From Pseudomonas sp. R37(2017) (GTDB taxonomy: Bacteria; Pseudomonadota; Gammaproteobacteria; Pseudomonadales; Pseudomonadaceae): a stretch of DNA of 64,000 nucleotides. Location of the stretch: the NCBI RefSeq assembly GCF_002113375.1, contig NZ_NEHO01000003.1:248001-312000 (forward strand). The letters are read 5' to 3'. The position numbers and the translations under genes are program-made. The notes under the pieces were generated by a model, which worked only from the letters and a program-made list of their open reading frames with translations, had not been told where the DNA came from and searched no databases. Below, piece after piece: positions 47,449-56,901 of the stretch (the stretch's first letter is position 1; each line of letters starts with the position of its first letter).

Positions 47449-48354
47449 TCAAAGGCCCACATCCCACTCAGGTTCCTCCGGAAATCTGAGCACCAGAAAA
47501 TCCAGCAAGCTGCGCAACGCCGCCGGCATGTGCTTGCGCGAGGCATACACCGCATACACGTTCATTTGCCGGGGCTCGGCCGCCGGCAACAGGCGAATCA
47601 ACTCGCCGCTGTGGATATGTACGCCGGCCTGGTAGGTGGGCAGCATCGCCACCCCGGCGCCGGCGATCGTGGCGCGCAACAACGTGCCGGTTTCATTGGC
47701 GCTGATGTTGCCCTGCACCGGCACTGAAACCTGCTCGCCGTCCTGCTCGAAATGCCAGAGGCTTTTGCCGAAGTAGGAATGGGTCAGGCAATTGTGCAGG
47801 CTCAGATCCTCGACCCGTTGCGGCACCGGGTGCTCGCGCAAGTAAGCAGGGGAGGCGCAGATCACCGAGCGGCAGACCGTCAGGCGGCGGGCGATCAGGT
47901 TCGGGTCCAGGTCGTTGCTGGTGCGGATCGCCAGGTCGATGCGTTCATCCACCAGGTTCACGGTGCGGTCGAGCATCTGCATGTCAATGCTGACGCCGGG
48001 GTAGCGCCTGACGTACGCAGCCATGGCATCGGCCAGTTGCGCCTGGCCGAAGGAGGTGCTGACACTGATCCGCAACAGCCCGCGCGGTGCGTCGTCCGGC
48101 TCACTGACGGCGGCTTGCATATCGGTGGACAAGTCGAGCATTTGCCGGCAGCGCGGAAGGATCTCGTTGCCCGCGGCGGTCAGGCTCAACTTGCGCGTGG
48201 TGCGGTGCATCAGGCGCGCGCCGACCCAGTTTTCCAGTTCCGCCAGATAGCGCGACACCACCGGCCGTGACAGCTCCAGATGATCGGCGGCGGCTGACTG
48301 GCTGCCGAGATCGACCACCGTGACGAACACACGCATTGCTTGAAGACGATCCAT
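47449..48354 (-). CDS. LysR-family transcriptional regulator
   Basis: A 301-residue regulator of the CrgA/DmlR-like group. The helix-turn-helix is QSAAADHLELSRPVVSRYLAELE (residues 18-40), followed by RLMHRTTRKLSLTAAG and an effector domain. It is divergent from the metallo-beta-lactamase-fold gene, with a REPIN in the gap, so control of that gene or of the following oxidoreductase is possible but not shown. Confidence 0.9.
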   Translation of the reverse strand: MDRLQAMRVFVTVVDLGSQSAAADHLELSRPVVSRYLAELENWVGARLMHRTTRKLSLTAAGNEILPRCRQMLDLSTDMQAAVSEPDDAPRGLLRISVSTSFGQAQLADAMAAYVRRYPGVSIDMQMLDRTVNLVDERIDLAIRTSNDLDPNLIARRLTVCRSVICASPAYLREHPVPQRVEDLSLHNCLTHSYFGKSLWHFEQDGEQVSVPVQGNISANETGTLLRATIAGAGVAMLPTYQAGVHIHSGELIRLLPAAEPRQMNVYAVYASRKHMPAALRSLLDFLVLRFPEEPEWDVGL

Positions 48355-48445
48355 GATTTGCCCGTTTTCAGAAACAAACTATGTTCAAGCATCGCATTTT
48401 TTGTACTGAGTCAGGCAACTAAGCTCTACCTCATTCTCCCTCTAC

Positions 48446-48557
48446 CCTGTAGGAGCGAGCACGCTCGCGATGGACCTGAGAACACCGCTGGGTTTCAGGG
48501 TGTCAGGGGGCCAGCGTTATCGTTCACGACCATCGCGAGCTTGCTCGCTCCTACAGG
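48446..48557. repeat. REPIN with conserved spacer
   Basis: CCTGTAGGAGCGAGCACGCT at the left and AGCTTGCTCGCTCCTACAGG at the right. The spacer GAACACCGCTGGGTTTCAGG to GCGTTATCGTTCACGACC has the same orientation as in the element at 35240. Confidence 0.92.
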
Positions 48558-48592
48558 GGGAGGGACGGTGTTATTTGACTACGGAGCAACAG

Positions 48593-49471
48593 ATGATCGG
48601 ACTCATTTCTCTCAAGCGCATTTTGCTGGCTACGGCCACCCTCACTTTCGCCGCCCACGCCAGCGCGTCAACGCTGACCCTGGATGTCTACAACCCCGGC
48701 GAGAAAGCCATTTTTCCAGTGACCTCGGTGCTGGTCAGTGGCGAAAAAGAAGCGATCCTGGTGGACGCGCAGTTCGGCAAATCCCAGGCCGAACAGGTGG
48801 TGGAAAAAATCCGCGCCAGCGGCAAGCAACTGACCACCATCTACATCAGCCACGGTGACCCGGACTACTACTTCGGCCTCGATACCCTGACGACCGCATT
48901 CCCCAAGGCCAAGGTCCTCGCTTCGCAGCCGACCGTTGACCACATCAAGCGAACCGTCGACGGCAAACTGGCCTTCTGGGGGCCGAAAATGGGTACCGAC
49001 GTGCCGGCAAAAACCATCGTGCCGGGCGTGCTCAAGGGCGACAGCCTGATCCTTGAAGGGCAGAAGTTGCAGGTGATTGGTCTTGATGGCCCACAGCCGG
49101 ATCGCAGCTTTGTGTGGATTCCGTCGATCAAGGCGGTAGTCGGTGGTGTCGTGGTGGCGCAGAACATTCACCTGTGGATGGCTGATACACAAACTGCGCA
49201 GTCCCATGCCGATTGGTTGACCACGCTGCATTCCATTGAAACCCTGAAACCGCAGACCGTGGTGCCGGGTCATTACCTGGGTGACAGCACGGGTTCTTTG
49301 GCCTCTGTGCAGTTCACCGCCGACTACATCAAGGCCTTCGACGAAGAAACCGCCAAGGCCAGGGATTCTGCGGCACTGATCGCCGCGATGAAAAAACGCT
49401 TCCCGACCCTGGGTGACGAGAGCTCCCTGGAGCTGAGCGCCAAGGTCGCGAAGGGCGAGATGAAGTGGTAA
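48593..49471 (+). CDS. Exported metallo-beta-lactamase-fold protein with altered metal site
   Basis: A 292-residue protein with a signal peptide (cleavage near HASA-ST, residues 20-25) and a beta-lactamase-like fold. VLVSGEKEAILVDAQFG and VVPGHYLGDS are typical fold strands. The metal motif HxHxDH is changed to SHGDPDYYFG: the first histidine and the aspartate remain, but the second and last histidines are missing. A one-metal or non-hydrolytic role is possible. GGAGCAACAG precedes the ATG. It is followed 33 bases later by the NmrA-like gene, probably the same operon. Confidence 0.88.
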   Translation: MIGLISLKRILLATATLTFAAHASASTLTLDVYNPGEKAIFPVTSVLVSGEKEAILVDAQFGKSQAEQVVEKIRASGKQLTTIYISHGDPDYYFGLDTLTTAFPKAKVLASQPTVDHIKRTVDGKLAFWGPKMGTDVPAKTIVPGVLKGDSLILEGQKLQVIGLDGPQPDRSFVWIPSIKAVVGGVVVAQNIHLWMADTQTAQSHADWLTTLHSIETLKPQTVVPGHYLGDSTGSLASVQFTADYIKAFDEETAKARDSAALIAAMKKRFPTLGDESSLELSAKVAKGEMKW

Positions 49472-49504
49472 CCCATTGAGCTACCCAATCCGTAGGAGAA
49501 TGTC

Positions 49505-50119
49505 ATGAGCAAAATCGCAATCATCGGGGCCACCGGTCGTGCCGGCAGCCAATTGCTGGAAGAGGCCTTGCGTCGCGGCCACAGCGTCACTGCCATCGCC
49601 CGCGATACATCGAAGATCGATCAGCGTGAAGGTGTGGTCAGCAAGAATGTCGATGCCCTTGATGCTGCCGCCTTGCAAGCAGCCGTCGCCGGTCATGATG
49701 TGGTGATCAGCGCGGCGCATTTCGCCACCCTGCCAGCCAGTGCCGTGGTCGGGCCGGTGAAGAAGGCCGGGGTCAAGCGCCTGCTGGTAGTAGGCGGTGC
49801 CGGCTCGTTGTTGTTGCCGGACGGCACTCGGGTGATCGATAGCAAGGGCTTCCCGGCCGAGTACAAGGCAGAGGCCGGTGCCGGTGCCGAGTTCCTGGGT
49901 AGCCTGCATCAGGAAAAGGAACTGGACTGGACTTTTCTGTCGCCATCGGCGGAGTTTGTCGAAGGTGAACGCACCGGCAAGTTCCGCATCGGCAAGGATG
50001 ATTTGCTGGTGAGCAGCGAAGGGCGCAGCTGGATTACCTTTGCCGACTACGCGATCGCGATGCTCGACGAAGTGGAAGCACCGAAGCATTCGCGGCAGCG
50101 GTTTGCAGTCGGGTATTGA
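49505..50119 (+). CDS. NAD(P)-binding NmrA/YwnB-like oxidoreductase
   Basis: A 204-residue single-domain Rossmann protein. The motif IGATGRAGSQL (residues 7-17) with R30 in AIARD suggests NADPH. VISAAHFATL and LLVVGGAGSLLLPDG follow the atypical-SDR pattern, and no Tyr-Lys catalytic pair is evident. It is preceded by TAGGAGAATGTC and lies downstream of the exported MBL-fold gene. Substrate unknown; homologues include flavin or quinone reductase-like redox sensors. Confidence 0.88.
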   Translation: MSKIAIIGATGRAGSQLLEEALRRGHSVTAIARDTSKIDQREGVVSKNVDALDAAALQAAVAGHDVVISAAHFATLPASAVVGPVKKAGVKRLLVVGGAGSLLLPDGTRVIDSKGFPAEYKAEAGAGAEFLGSLHQEKELDWTFLSPSAEFVEGERTGKFRIGKDDLLVSSEGRSWITFADYAIAMLDEVEAPKHSRQRFAVGY

Positions 50120-50131
50120 GGTCCCTGATCT

Positions 50132-50248
50132 CCTGTAGGAGCGGGTGCCCGCTTGCGGCATGCTCGCGATGGTCGTCAACGATAACGCGGGCTGCCTGAC
50201 GCCCCGCGGTGCCTGGTCTTGCATCGCGAGCATGCTCGCTCCTACAGG
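50132..50248. repeat. REPIN with inverted spacer
   Basis: CCTGTAGGAGCGGGTGCCCG at the left and CATCGCGAGCATGCTCGCTC followed by CTACAGG at the right. The spacer GTCGTCAACGATAACGCGGG is the complement of the spacer in 35240 and 48446. It ends one base before the LysR stop codon. Confidence 0.9.
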
Positions 50249-50249
50249 G

Positions 50250-51131
50250 TTACCGACTCTGCGCCTGCTCCACCAGCCAGCCCATCAATTCACGCAACTT
50301 CGGCGAAGGTCCGGGTTTTTCGGGGAACACCAGGTAATACGCCAATCCCGTTGTCACCTTCAGTTCGAATGGCATGACCAGCCGCCCGGCGTTCAGGTCG
50401 TCGCCGATCAGCGACCAATCGCCAATCGCCACCCCCGTTCCCTGGGACGCCATCGACATCGCCAGGTCCAGTGTTTCGAAATGCTGGCCCTTGCCGACAT
50501 TCGTCAGCTGTACATCCGCCGCTTTCAACCAGGCTTTCCAGTCCCGTTCATCGCGGGTCGGGTGCAATAGCAGGTGTCGTTGCAGATCGGCAGGGGTCTG
50601 CAGAGGCATGGGGCCTTCGAGCATGGGCCTGGAGCACACCGGCGTGAGTTGTTCATCGAAGAGTTTTTGCGACATCAATGAATCGTCAGGCGGTGTGCCG
50701 TACATCACTGCCGCATCGAACTGCTCGCGATGAAAATCCACGCCGTGCTTGACCGTGGTGGTCAGTTCCACCGGCACGTCCGGGCGCTCCCTTTGCCATT
50801 GCAGCAGACGCGGCAGCAACCAGCGCATGACGCAGGTCGGTGCCTTGAGTTGCAGGGTTTCGCGCTTCTCGCCGATCTGTTCCACCGCCTCGTCGATCAG
50901 GCCGAAAATCTGCTGCACCCGTGGCAGCCACTCTCGTCCTTCGGCCGTCAGGTCCAGGCCTCGGGCCTGGCGAATGAACAGTTCATAACCCAGATGATCT
51001 TCCAGACCGGCGATCTGTCGGCTGACCGCGCCCTGGGTGATGTGCAGTTGTTCGGCAGCCCGGGTGAAGTTGCAGCACTGCGCGGTAATCAGAAAAGTGT
51101 GCAGCGCCGGCAGGGGAGGCAGTCGTTTCAT
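50250..51131 (-). CDS. LysR-family regulator (GcvA-like), divergent from aruI
   Basis: A 293-residue regulator. The helix-turn-helix is NFTRAAEQLHITQGAVSRQIAGLE (residues 21-44), preceded by the GcvA-group start MKRLPPLPALHTFL. An effector domain follows. It is divergent from the decarboxylase/dehydrogenase/ABC cluster across 159 bases that contain two GTATGAC direct repeats about 22 bases apart. It is the best candidate regulator of that cluster, by position only. Confidence 0.9.
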   Translation of the reverse strand: MKRLPPLPALHTFLITAQCCNFTRAAEQLHITQGAVSRQIAGLEDHLGYELFIRQARGLDLTAEGREWLPRVQQIFGLIDEAVEQIGEKRETLQLKAPTCVMRWLLPRLLQWQRERPDVPVELTTTVKHGVDFHREQFDAAVMYGTPPDDSLMSQKLFDEQLTPVCSRPMLEGPMPLQTPADLQRHLLLHPTRDERDWKAWLKAADVQLTNVGKGQHFETLDLAMSMASQGTGVAIGDWSLIGDDLNAGRLVMPFELKVTTGLAYYLVFPEKPGPSPKLRELMGWLVEQAQSR

Positions 51132-51290
51132 TGGGATCCAAGGTATGACGTGAGGACATGGCTAGTATGACTTTTTATCCATTGTTGCGACTACCTGTCG
51201 CCCGTTCCAATGAGGCCATTCCCGGGCCTGCGAATCCATCATAAACACAGCGCATGCCCGGTGTCTCAAACGAACAAGAAGGGCAAAGAC

Positions 51291-52928
51291 ATGGCGACGT
51301 GCGGCGAAGTATTGGTCAAGTTACTCGAAAACTACGGAGTCGAGCAGGTGTTCGGCATTCCGGGGGTGCATACCGTGGAGCTGTATCGCGGGCTGGCCCG
51401 TTCGAGCATCAACCACGTCACGCCGCGCCATGAACAAGGCGCCGGCTTCATGGCCGACGGCTATGCGCGCACCAGCGGCAAGCCGGGGGTGTGCTTCATC
51501 ATCACCGGCCCTGGCATGACCAACATCACCACCGCCATGGGCCAGGCCTACGCCGACTCGATCCCGATGCTGGTGATCTCCAGCGTGCAATCGCGCAGTC
51601 AATTGGGCGGCGGTCGCGGCAAGTTGCATGAACTGCCGAACCAGGGCGCACTGTGCTCCGGTGTCGCGGCGTTCTCTCACACCCTGATGTCGGCGTCGGA
51701 ATTGCCGGGCGTGTTGGCTCGCGCCTTTGCATTGTTCCAGGCTGGCCGTCCGCGTCCGGTGCACATTGAAATTCCGCTGGACGTATTGGTCGAAGACGCT
51801 GACGAATTGCTCGCCAGCCTGCCGGTCAACATCGACCGCGCCGGTGCTTCGCCGAGTGCCGTGTCGCGCATGACCGATTTGCTGGCCGCCGCCAAGCGTC
51901 CGCTGATCCTCGCCGGTGGTGGTGCCATCGATGCCGCTGCCGAACTGACTGCGCTGGCCGAACTGCTGGACGCGCCGGTAGCGCTGACCATCAATGCCAA
52001 GGGCATGCTCGCCTCCGGCCACCCGCTGCTGATCGGTTCGACCCAGAGCCTGGTCGCCACCCGCGCGCTGGTCGCCGAGGCCGATGTGGTCCTGGCCATC
52101 GGCACCGAACTGGCCGAGACCGACTATGACGTGACCTTCGCCGGTGGCTTCGAGATTCCAGGCCAACTGCTGCGCGTGGACATCGATCCGGACCAGACCG
52201 TGCGCAACTACCCACCGCACGTGGCACTGGTGGCCGACTCGCGCAACGCCGCCCAGGCCTTGCTCAGCGCCCTGTCGCACAAATCCCTGGCCGAGCGCCG
52301 CAACGATTGGGGCCAGGTACGTGCCGCTCGTTTGCGTGAAGAGCTGGCCACCACTTGGGATGCACCGACCCTGGCCCAGACCCGATTCCTCGAAACCGTG
52401 CTGCACGAACTGCCGGATGCGGTGTTCGTCGGCGACTCGACCCAGCCTGTGTACACCGGCAACCTGACGTTCAACCCGGAGCGCCCGCGTCGCTGGTTCA
52501 ACTCGTCCACCGGTTACGGCACCCTCGGTTACGCCTTGCCGGCGGCGATTGGCGCGTGGCTTGGCGGCAGTGCTGAAAACGGTACTCGCCCGCCAGTGAT
52601 GTGCCTGATCGGCGATGGTGGCCTGCAGTTCACCCTGTCGGAACTGGCCAGCGCCGTTGAAGCGCGCACTCCGGTCATCGTGCTGCTGTGGAATAACCAG
52701 GGCTACGAAGAGATCAAGAAATACATGGTCAACCGCGCCATCGAGCCGGTCGGCGTGGACATCTACACCCCGGACTTCATCGGTGTGGCCAAGGCATTGG
52801 GCTGCGCTGCCGAAGCGATCGACAGTGTCGAGCAACTGCGCGGCGCATTGCGCATGGCGGCGGATCGCCAAGGCCCGACCCTGATTGAAATCGATCAGGC
52901 CGTGTGGATGAAGGCGGTGTCGAAATGA
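51291..52928 (+). CDS. aruI: ThDP-dependent 2-ketoarginine decarboxylase (AruI-like)
   Basis: A 545-residue thiamine-diphosphate enzyme of the acetolactate-synthase fold. The catalytic glutamate is in RHEQGAGFMADGYAR (near residue 50), and the ThDP/Mg motif is IGDGGLQFTLSELASA…NNQGY (near residues 440-475). It best fits 5-guanidino-2-oxopentanoate decarboxylase of the arginine transaminase pathway, which makes 4-guanidinobutyraldehyde. The start MATCGEVLVKLL at 51291 gives the family N-terminus. It overlaps the next gene by 4 bases, and that gene is an aldehyde dehydrogenase as the pathway requires. Confidence 0.85.
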   Translation: MATCGEVLVKLLENYGVEQVFGIPGVHTVELYRGLARSSINHVTPRHEQGAGFMADGYARTSGKPGVCFIITGPGMTNITTAMGQAYADSIPMLVISSVQSRSQLGGGRGKLHELPNQGALCSGVAAFSHTLMSASELPGVLARAFALFQAGRPRPVHIEIPLDVLVEDADELLASLPVNIDRAGASPSAVSRMTDLLAAAKRPLILAGGGAIDAAAELTALAELLDAPVALTINAKGMLASGHPLLIGSTQSLVATRALVAEADVVLAIGTELAETDYDVTFAGGFEIPGQLLRVDIDPDQTVRNYPPHVALVADSRNAAQALLSALSHKSLAERRNDWGQVRAARLREELATTWDAPTLAQTRFLETVLHELPDAVFVGDSTQPVYTGNLTFNPERPRRWFNSSTGYGTLGYALPAAIGAWLGGSAENGTRPPVMCLIGDGGLQFTLSELASAVEARTPVIVLLWNNQGYEEIKKYMVNRAIEPVGVDIYTPDFIGVAKALGCAAEAIDSVEQLRGALRMAADRQGPTLIEIDQAVWMKAVSK

Positions 52929-54373
52929 CTTTCCCGACTACCTTGGACGGCCTCTACATCAACGGCCAATGGTCGGCCGGTAACGAACACCTGCGGGTGA
53001 TCAACCCGGCGACCGAAGCCCTGTTGACCACGGTCAATGGCGGCGACGAGCGCGCTGTCGATCAAGCGGTGAGCGCGGCAACCCAGGCGTTCGCCGACTG
53101 GTCGAAAACCACCGGTGCCGAACGCGCTGCAATCCTGCGCAAAATCGCCGCGGGCGTGCAGGCCCACCGTGAAAAACTGATGTACCTGCAGTCGAGCAAC
53201 AACGGCAAGCCGCAGTTTGAAGCGGCGATCGACGTCGATGACGTGATCGCCACGTTCGAGTACTACGCCGGCCTTGCCGAAGGGCTGGATGCGAAACAGG
53301 ACAGCGCCGTTGAGCTGCCGACTGACGACTTCAGCGCTCGTTTGCGCCGCGAGCCGTGCGGTGTGGTCGGCCTGATCGTGCCGTGGAACTTCCCGATGGT
53401 CACCACCGCGTGGAAACTCGCCCCGGCCCTGGCCGCCGGTTGCTGCGTGGTGCTCAAGCCTTCGGAAGTGACGCCGCTGCCGGAGCTGGAACTGGCGGCA
53501 ATCATCGCCCAGGCCGGCGTGCCGGCGGGGGTGTTCAACCTGGTGTGCGGCACCGGTCTGGCCGTTGGTGCGCCGCTGTCGGCAGATCCGCGCATTGCCA
53601 AGGTGTCGTTCACCGGCAGCAATGCGGTCGGCGTGCAGGTCATGCAGCGTGCGGCAGAGTCCGTCAAGGGCGTGAGCCTGGAACTGGGCGGCAAATCTTC
53701 GCTGCTGGTGCTGGCCGATGCCGATCTCGACCTGGCGGTGGAAGTGGCATGCGGCGGCGGTTTCTTCAACGCCGGGCAGATGTGCTCCGCCACCAGTCGC
53801 GTGCTGGTCGCCGATGAGTTGGCCGATGAGTTCCTCGGCCGCGTGAAGGCGCGTGCCGAAGCCATTCGCGTGGCCGACCCGTTTGACCCGAATGTGGAAA
53901 TGGGCGCACTGGTCAATCAGGCGCAATACCAGCGCGTGCTCGGCCACATCGATCGCGGCTTGAGTGCCGGTGCCAGGCTGGTGTGCGGCGGCAATCGCCC
54001 GGCCGACCTGCCGCGCGGATATTTCTTGCAGCCGACGGTTTTCACCGAAGTGCCCCTCGACAGTGCGCTGTGGAATGAAGAGATTTTCGGCCCGGTGATC
54101 TGCGTGCGCCGTTTCACCTCTGAAGCCGAGGCGATTGCCCTGGCCAACGATAGTCAGTTCGGCCTGGTGGCCAGCGTGGTGACGCGCAATGCACAGACCG
54201 CTGACCGCGTCGCCAATGCTTTGCAGGCGGGGCTGGTGTGGATCAACGCGCCGCAGGTGATCTTCCCGCAGACCGCCTGGGGTGGCTACAAGCAGAGCAG
54301 TATCGGCCGTGAGTTGGGGCCGTGGGGCTTGCAGGCTTTCCAGGAAATCAAACACGTGGTTCGAGCCGTATGA
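52925..54373 (+). CDS. NAD-dependent aldehyde dehydrogenase
   Basis: A 482-residue aldehyde dehydrogenase of the betaine/aminobutyraldehyde group. Motifs are PWNFPMVTTAWKLAPALAAG (NAD site), FTGSNAVG, the general base in LELGGKSS and the catalytic cysteine in FFNAGQMCSATSR (near residue 285). Start and stop codons overlap with aruI (ATGA). In context it should oxidise 4-guanidinobutyraldehyde to 4-guanidinobutyrate, the next step of the arginine transaminase route. Other amino-aldehydes are possible because of the adjacent polyamine-type importer. Confidence 0.88.
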   Translation: MTFPTTLDGLYINGQWSAGNEHLRVINPATEALLTTVNGGDERAVDQAVSAATQAFADWSKTTGAERAAILRKIAAGVQAHREKLMYLQSSNNGKPQFEAAIDVDDVIATFEYYAGLAEGLDAKQDSAVELPTDDFSARLRREPCGVVGLIVPWNFPMVTTAWKLAPALAAGCCVVLKPSEVTPLPELELAAIIAQAGVPAGVFNLVCGTGLAVGAPLSADPRIAKVSFTGSNAVGVQVMQRAAESVKGVSLELGGKSSLLVLADADLDLAVEVACGGGFFNAGQMCSATSRVLVADELADEFLGRVKARAEAIRVADPFDPNVEMGALVNQAQYQRVLGHIDRGLSAGARLVCGGNRPADLPRGYFLQPTVFTEVPLDSALWNEEIFGPVICVRRFTSEAEAIALANDSQFGLVASVVTRNAQTADRVANALQAGLVWINAPQVIFPQTAWGGYKQSSIGRELGPWGLQAFQEIKHVVRAV

Positions 54374-54388
54374 CACCCCTCCTGTACT

Positions 54389-54505
54389 CCTGTAGGAGCG
54401 AGTGCCCGCTTGCGGCACGCTCGCGATGGGCGCAAGGACGACACGGGCTGTCTGACGCCCCACGTTATCGCTGACGTCCATCGCGAGCTTGCTCGCTCCT
54501 ACAGG
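54389..54505. repeat. REPIN with conserved spacer
   Basis: CCTGTAGGAGCGAGTGCCCG at the left and CATCGCGAGCTTGCTCGCTC followed by CTACAGG at the right; spacer with CACGTTATCGCTGACG. It separates the enzyme genes from the transporter genes. Confidence 0.9.
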
Positions 54506-54694
54506 CACAGGGAGGCATGCGCTGGTGTCATGGCTTCAATGAGTTTTTATCGATAGTCAGGGGTTTTAAGCGACCTCAGGATTAACTCACTGGTTCAGCC
54601 AACCCCCGAAAACAGAGGGGCCAACGCTGATCAAGTGATGCGGATGCAACAGTTTCGACCTGCCTCATACCTACAAAAACAAAGGGAGTCCGTA

Positions 54695-55798
54695 ATGGGC
54701 GAGCATGATCTGAACAGACGTCAATTCATCAAGACCGTAGGCGTAGCCTCGGTAGCGGCAGCGGCGATGAGCATGCCGTTCATCAAGGCCAATGCCAGTG
54801 ATACACGCTTTGCCGGCAAGACCCTGCGTTTGCTGACCTGGTCCGACGATACCGGCCTGGCTGCACTGCGCAACATTGCTGCGACTTTCGAAGACAAGTA
54901 CGGCTGCAAGGTCATCGCTGACCGCACCGGCAGTACCTCGGAAATGGTCGCCAAACTCAAGGCCGGCGGCGATCGTCCGCAGTACGACGTCATCACCCTG
55001 GCCGGCGTCGGTGCCGAAGGTCTGGCCGCCGCCAACCTGTTGGAAAAACCCGACCTCAACCGCATCCCCAACCTGGTCGATGTACCGGAAAAATACCGCA
55101 CCGGCGCCAATGGCCACGGTATCGGTTACCTGCTGTGGTGCAACAGCCTGGTCTACAGCACCCGCACCCAGAAGGAAGCGCCAACCAGCTACGCTTCCCT
55201 GTGGGACGCCGACCTGGCACCGAACATCTTCCTGCCGCCGCCGAACTGGACCGAGGCCATGGACCTGATCATCATCGCCGCCAAACTGGCCGGCGGTGAC
55301 GAGCACAACATCGAGCCTGGCTTCAGGAAACTCGCCGAGCTGAAGGATCGTGTGGTGACCCTGGGTGAAAACCCGAACCAGATCGCCGAACTGTTCCGCA
55401 CCGGTTCCCTGGACATGGGCGGCCTGTACGCGCCAGCCTTCTTCCCGAAACAGATCCGCGATCCGAACTACGGCCTGGGCGCCACGTTCGGCATGAAGGA
55501 AGGTTTCTACACCGACCTGATGCTGTCGGTGATGCCGAAGAACCGTCCTGGCGATACCGACCTGGCCTATGCCTTCATCAACCACTCTCTGGACCCGCTG
55601 GTACAGGGCAAGATGGCTGAAGACATCTACAACGGCCCGGTCAACGCCAAGGCGATCATTTCCGCCGAAGCACGCAAGAGCCCGTACATCCTCACGCCGG
55701 AGCAGATTGCCGAGAAGGCGATCATGCACGACAACGCCTTCCTGGCGACTGTGCATGACCAATGGATTCGTCGTTACACGGAAATCTTTTCTTCCTGA
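54695..55798 (+). CDS. Polyamine-type ABC substrate-binding protein (Tat signal)
   Basis: A 367-residue PotD-like periplasmic protein. The N-terminus NRRQFIKTVGVASVAAAA is a twin-arginine signal with cleavage near KANA-SD. The mature protein has the family segments LRLLTWSDDTGLAAL, YDVITLAG and GIGYLLWCNSLVYST. AAGGGAGTCCGTA precedes the ATG at 54695. First gene of a four-gene importer operon (binding protein, two permeases, ATPase); a REPIN lies between it and the first permease. The ligand could be a guanidino compound or polyamine given the neighbouring enzymes. Confidence 0.9.
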   Translation: MGEHDLNRRQFIKTVGVASVAAAAMSMPFIKANASDTRFAGKTLRLLTWSDDTGLAALRNIAATFEDKYGCKVIADRTGSTSEMVAKLKAGGDRPQYDVITLAGVGAEGLAAANLLEKPDLNRIPNLVDVPEKYRTGANGHGIGYLLWCNSLVYSTRTQKEAPTSYASLWDADLAPNIFLPPPNWTEAMDLIIIAAKLAGGDEHNIEPGFRKLAELKDRVVTLGENPNQIAELFRTGSLDMGGLYAPAFFPKQIRDPNYGLGATFGMKEGFYTDLMLSVMPKNRPGDTDLAYAFINHSLDPLVQGKMAEDIYNGPVNAKAIISAEARKSPYILTPEQIAEKAIMHDNAFLATVHDQWIRRYTEIFSS

Positions 55799-55838
55799 TC
55801 GAGTGACGAACACAGGATCTTCAAACACTGAAGATCCC

Positions 55839-55929
55839 CTGTGGGAGCGAGCCTGCTCGCGAATGCGTCAGCACATTCGGTAAAGATGTGACTGACACAC
55901 CGCTTTCGCGAGCAGGCTCGCTCCCACAA
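55839..55929. repeat. REPIN (TGTGGGAGCGAGC type)
   Basis: CTGTGGGAGCGAGCCTGCTC at the left and GAGCAGGCTCGCTCCCACA at the right with a 45-base centre. It lies inside the ABC operon, between binding protein and first permease. Confidence 0.92.
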
Positions 55930-55992
55930 GGGGCCGATGCGTCTGGAGGTCTTGTGTCTGTCAGCCGCTTTCCATTGACGAGACCCTTTGCT

Positions 55993-56901
55993 ATGGAACA
56001 CCAACCTCTGACCCATCCGGTGAGTGCCGCTCCCGTGCGCGTAGCTCAGGGTGTTTCACCCACGACGCGCGCCTGGTTTTTCCTCTCGCCGTCGATGCTG
56101 TTTCTTGGCGTATTGATTGCCGCGAGCCTCCTGGTACTGCGCATGAGCGTGGGCACCAAAGGCGCGGAATAGTCCGGGTTCAGCCTGGCCAGCTACGCCC
56201 AGTTGCTGGAACCCTATTACCTCAAATCGCTGGTGCTGACCCTGCGCCTGGCGCTGATCAGCGCGGTGATCGCCGTGATGCTGGCGATCCCGGTGGCCTA
56301 CACCATGTCGCGCCTGACCTCGCCATTGGTGCGGCGGATCTTCCTGGCGGCGGTGTTGCTGCCATTGCTGGTCAACCTGCTGCTGCAAAGCTACGGCTGG
56401 CTGGTGATCCTCGGTCCCGGTGGCATGCTTAACCAGACCCTGATGGGACTGGGCCTGATCAGTCGCCCGATCATGCTGTTGTACAACCAGAACGGCGTGT
56501 TGATGGGCCTGGTGCAAACCGCCTTCCCGCTGGCCGTGTTGCCGATTGCCAGCGCCATGCGCGGCGTCGCCCGCAGCTACGAAGAAGCTGCCGCCACCCT
56601 CGGCGCCAGCCGCTTGCAGGTGTTCCGCCAGGTGGTCTTGCCGATGAGCCTGCCGGGGATCATTACCGGAGCGACCCTGGTGTTCGCCTACAACGCCAGC
56701 AGTTTCGTGGTGCCGTTGCTGCTCGGTGGTCGGCGCGTGCCGATGCTGGCGGTGATGGTGCATGACCAGATCGCCCCGCTGATGAATTGGCCCGCCGCAT
56801 CCGCTGCCGGTGTGGTGCTGATCGTGACCACCCTGGCGATCATGACCTTGTCCGAATACATCACTGGCCGTCGTCGCCGCATGCTGGAGGCTTCGCAATG
56901 A
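55993..56901 (+). pseudogene. ABC importer permease 1, interrupted by in-frame TAG
   Basis: One reading frame of 303 codons encodes a PotB/PotH-like permease, but codon 60 (56170-56172) is TAG in the context GGC GCG GAA TAG TCC GGG. Upstream the frame encodes the cytoplasmic N-terminus and helix 1 (FFLSPSMLFLGVLIAASLLV). Downstream it continues in the same frame with five more helices and the EAA loop motif (SYEEAAATLGASRLQVFRQV). Homologues usually have an aromatic residue here, so TGG to TAG is the simplest explanation. The downstream part still overlaps permease 2 by 4 bases. The importer is probably inactive unless the codon is read through. Confidence 0.85.

Noticed and set aside
49481..50233. 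A 250-codon minus-strand frame opposite the NmrA-like gene.
   Set aside because: The + strand frame has a clear Rossmann motif and ribosome site; the opposite frame reads out into a REPIN.
51321..52871. A 516-codon frame opposite aruI.
   Set aside because: Shadow frame rich in R, H, Q and G; aruI on the other strand has full ThDP motifs.
56203..56901. Treating the downstream part of permease 1 as a separate complete gene starting at a TTG.
   Set aside because: It lacks helix 1 and any ribosome site, and it is exactly in frame with the upstream part across the TAG.
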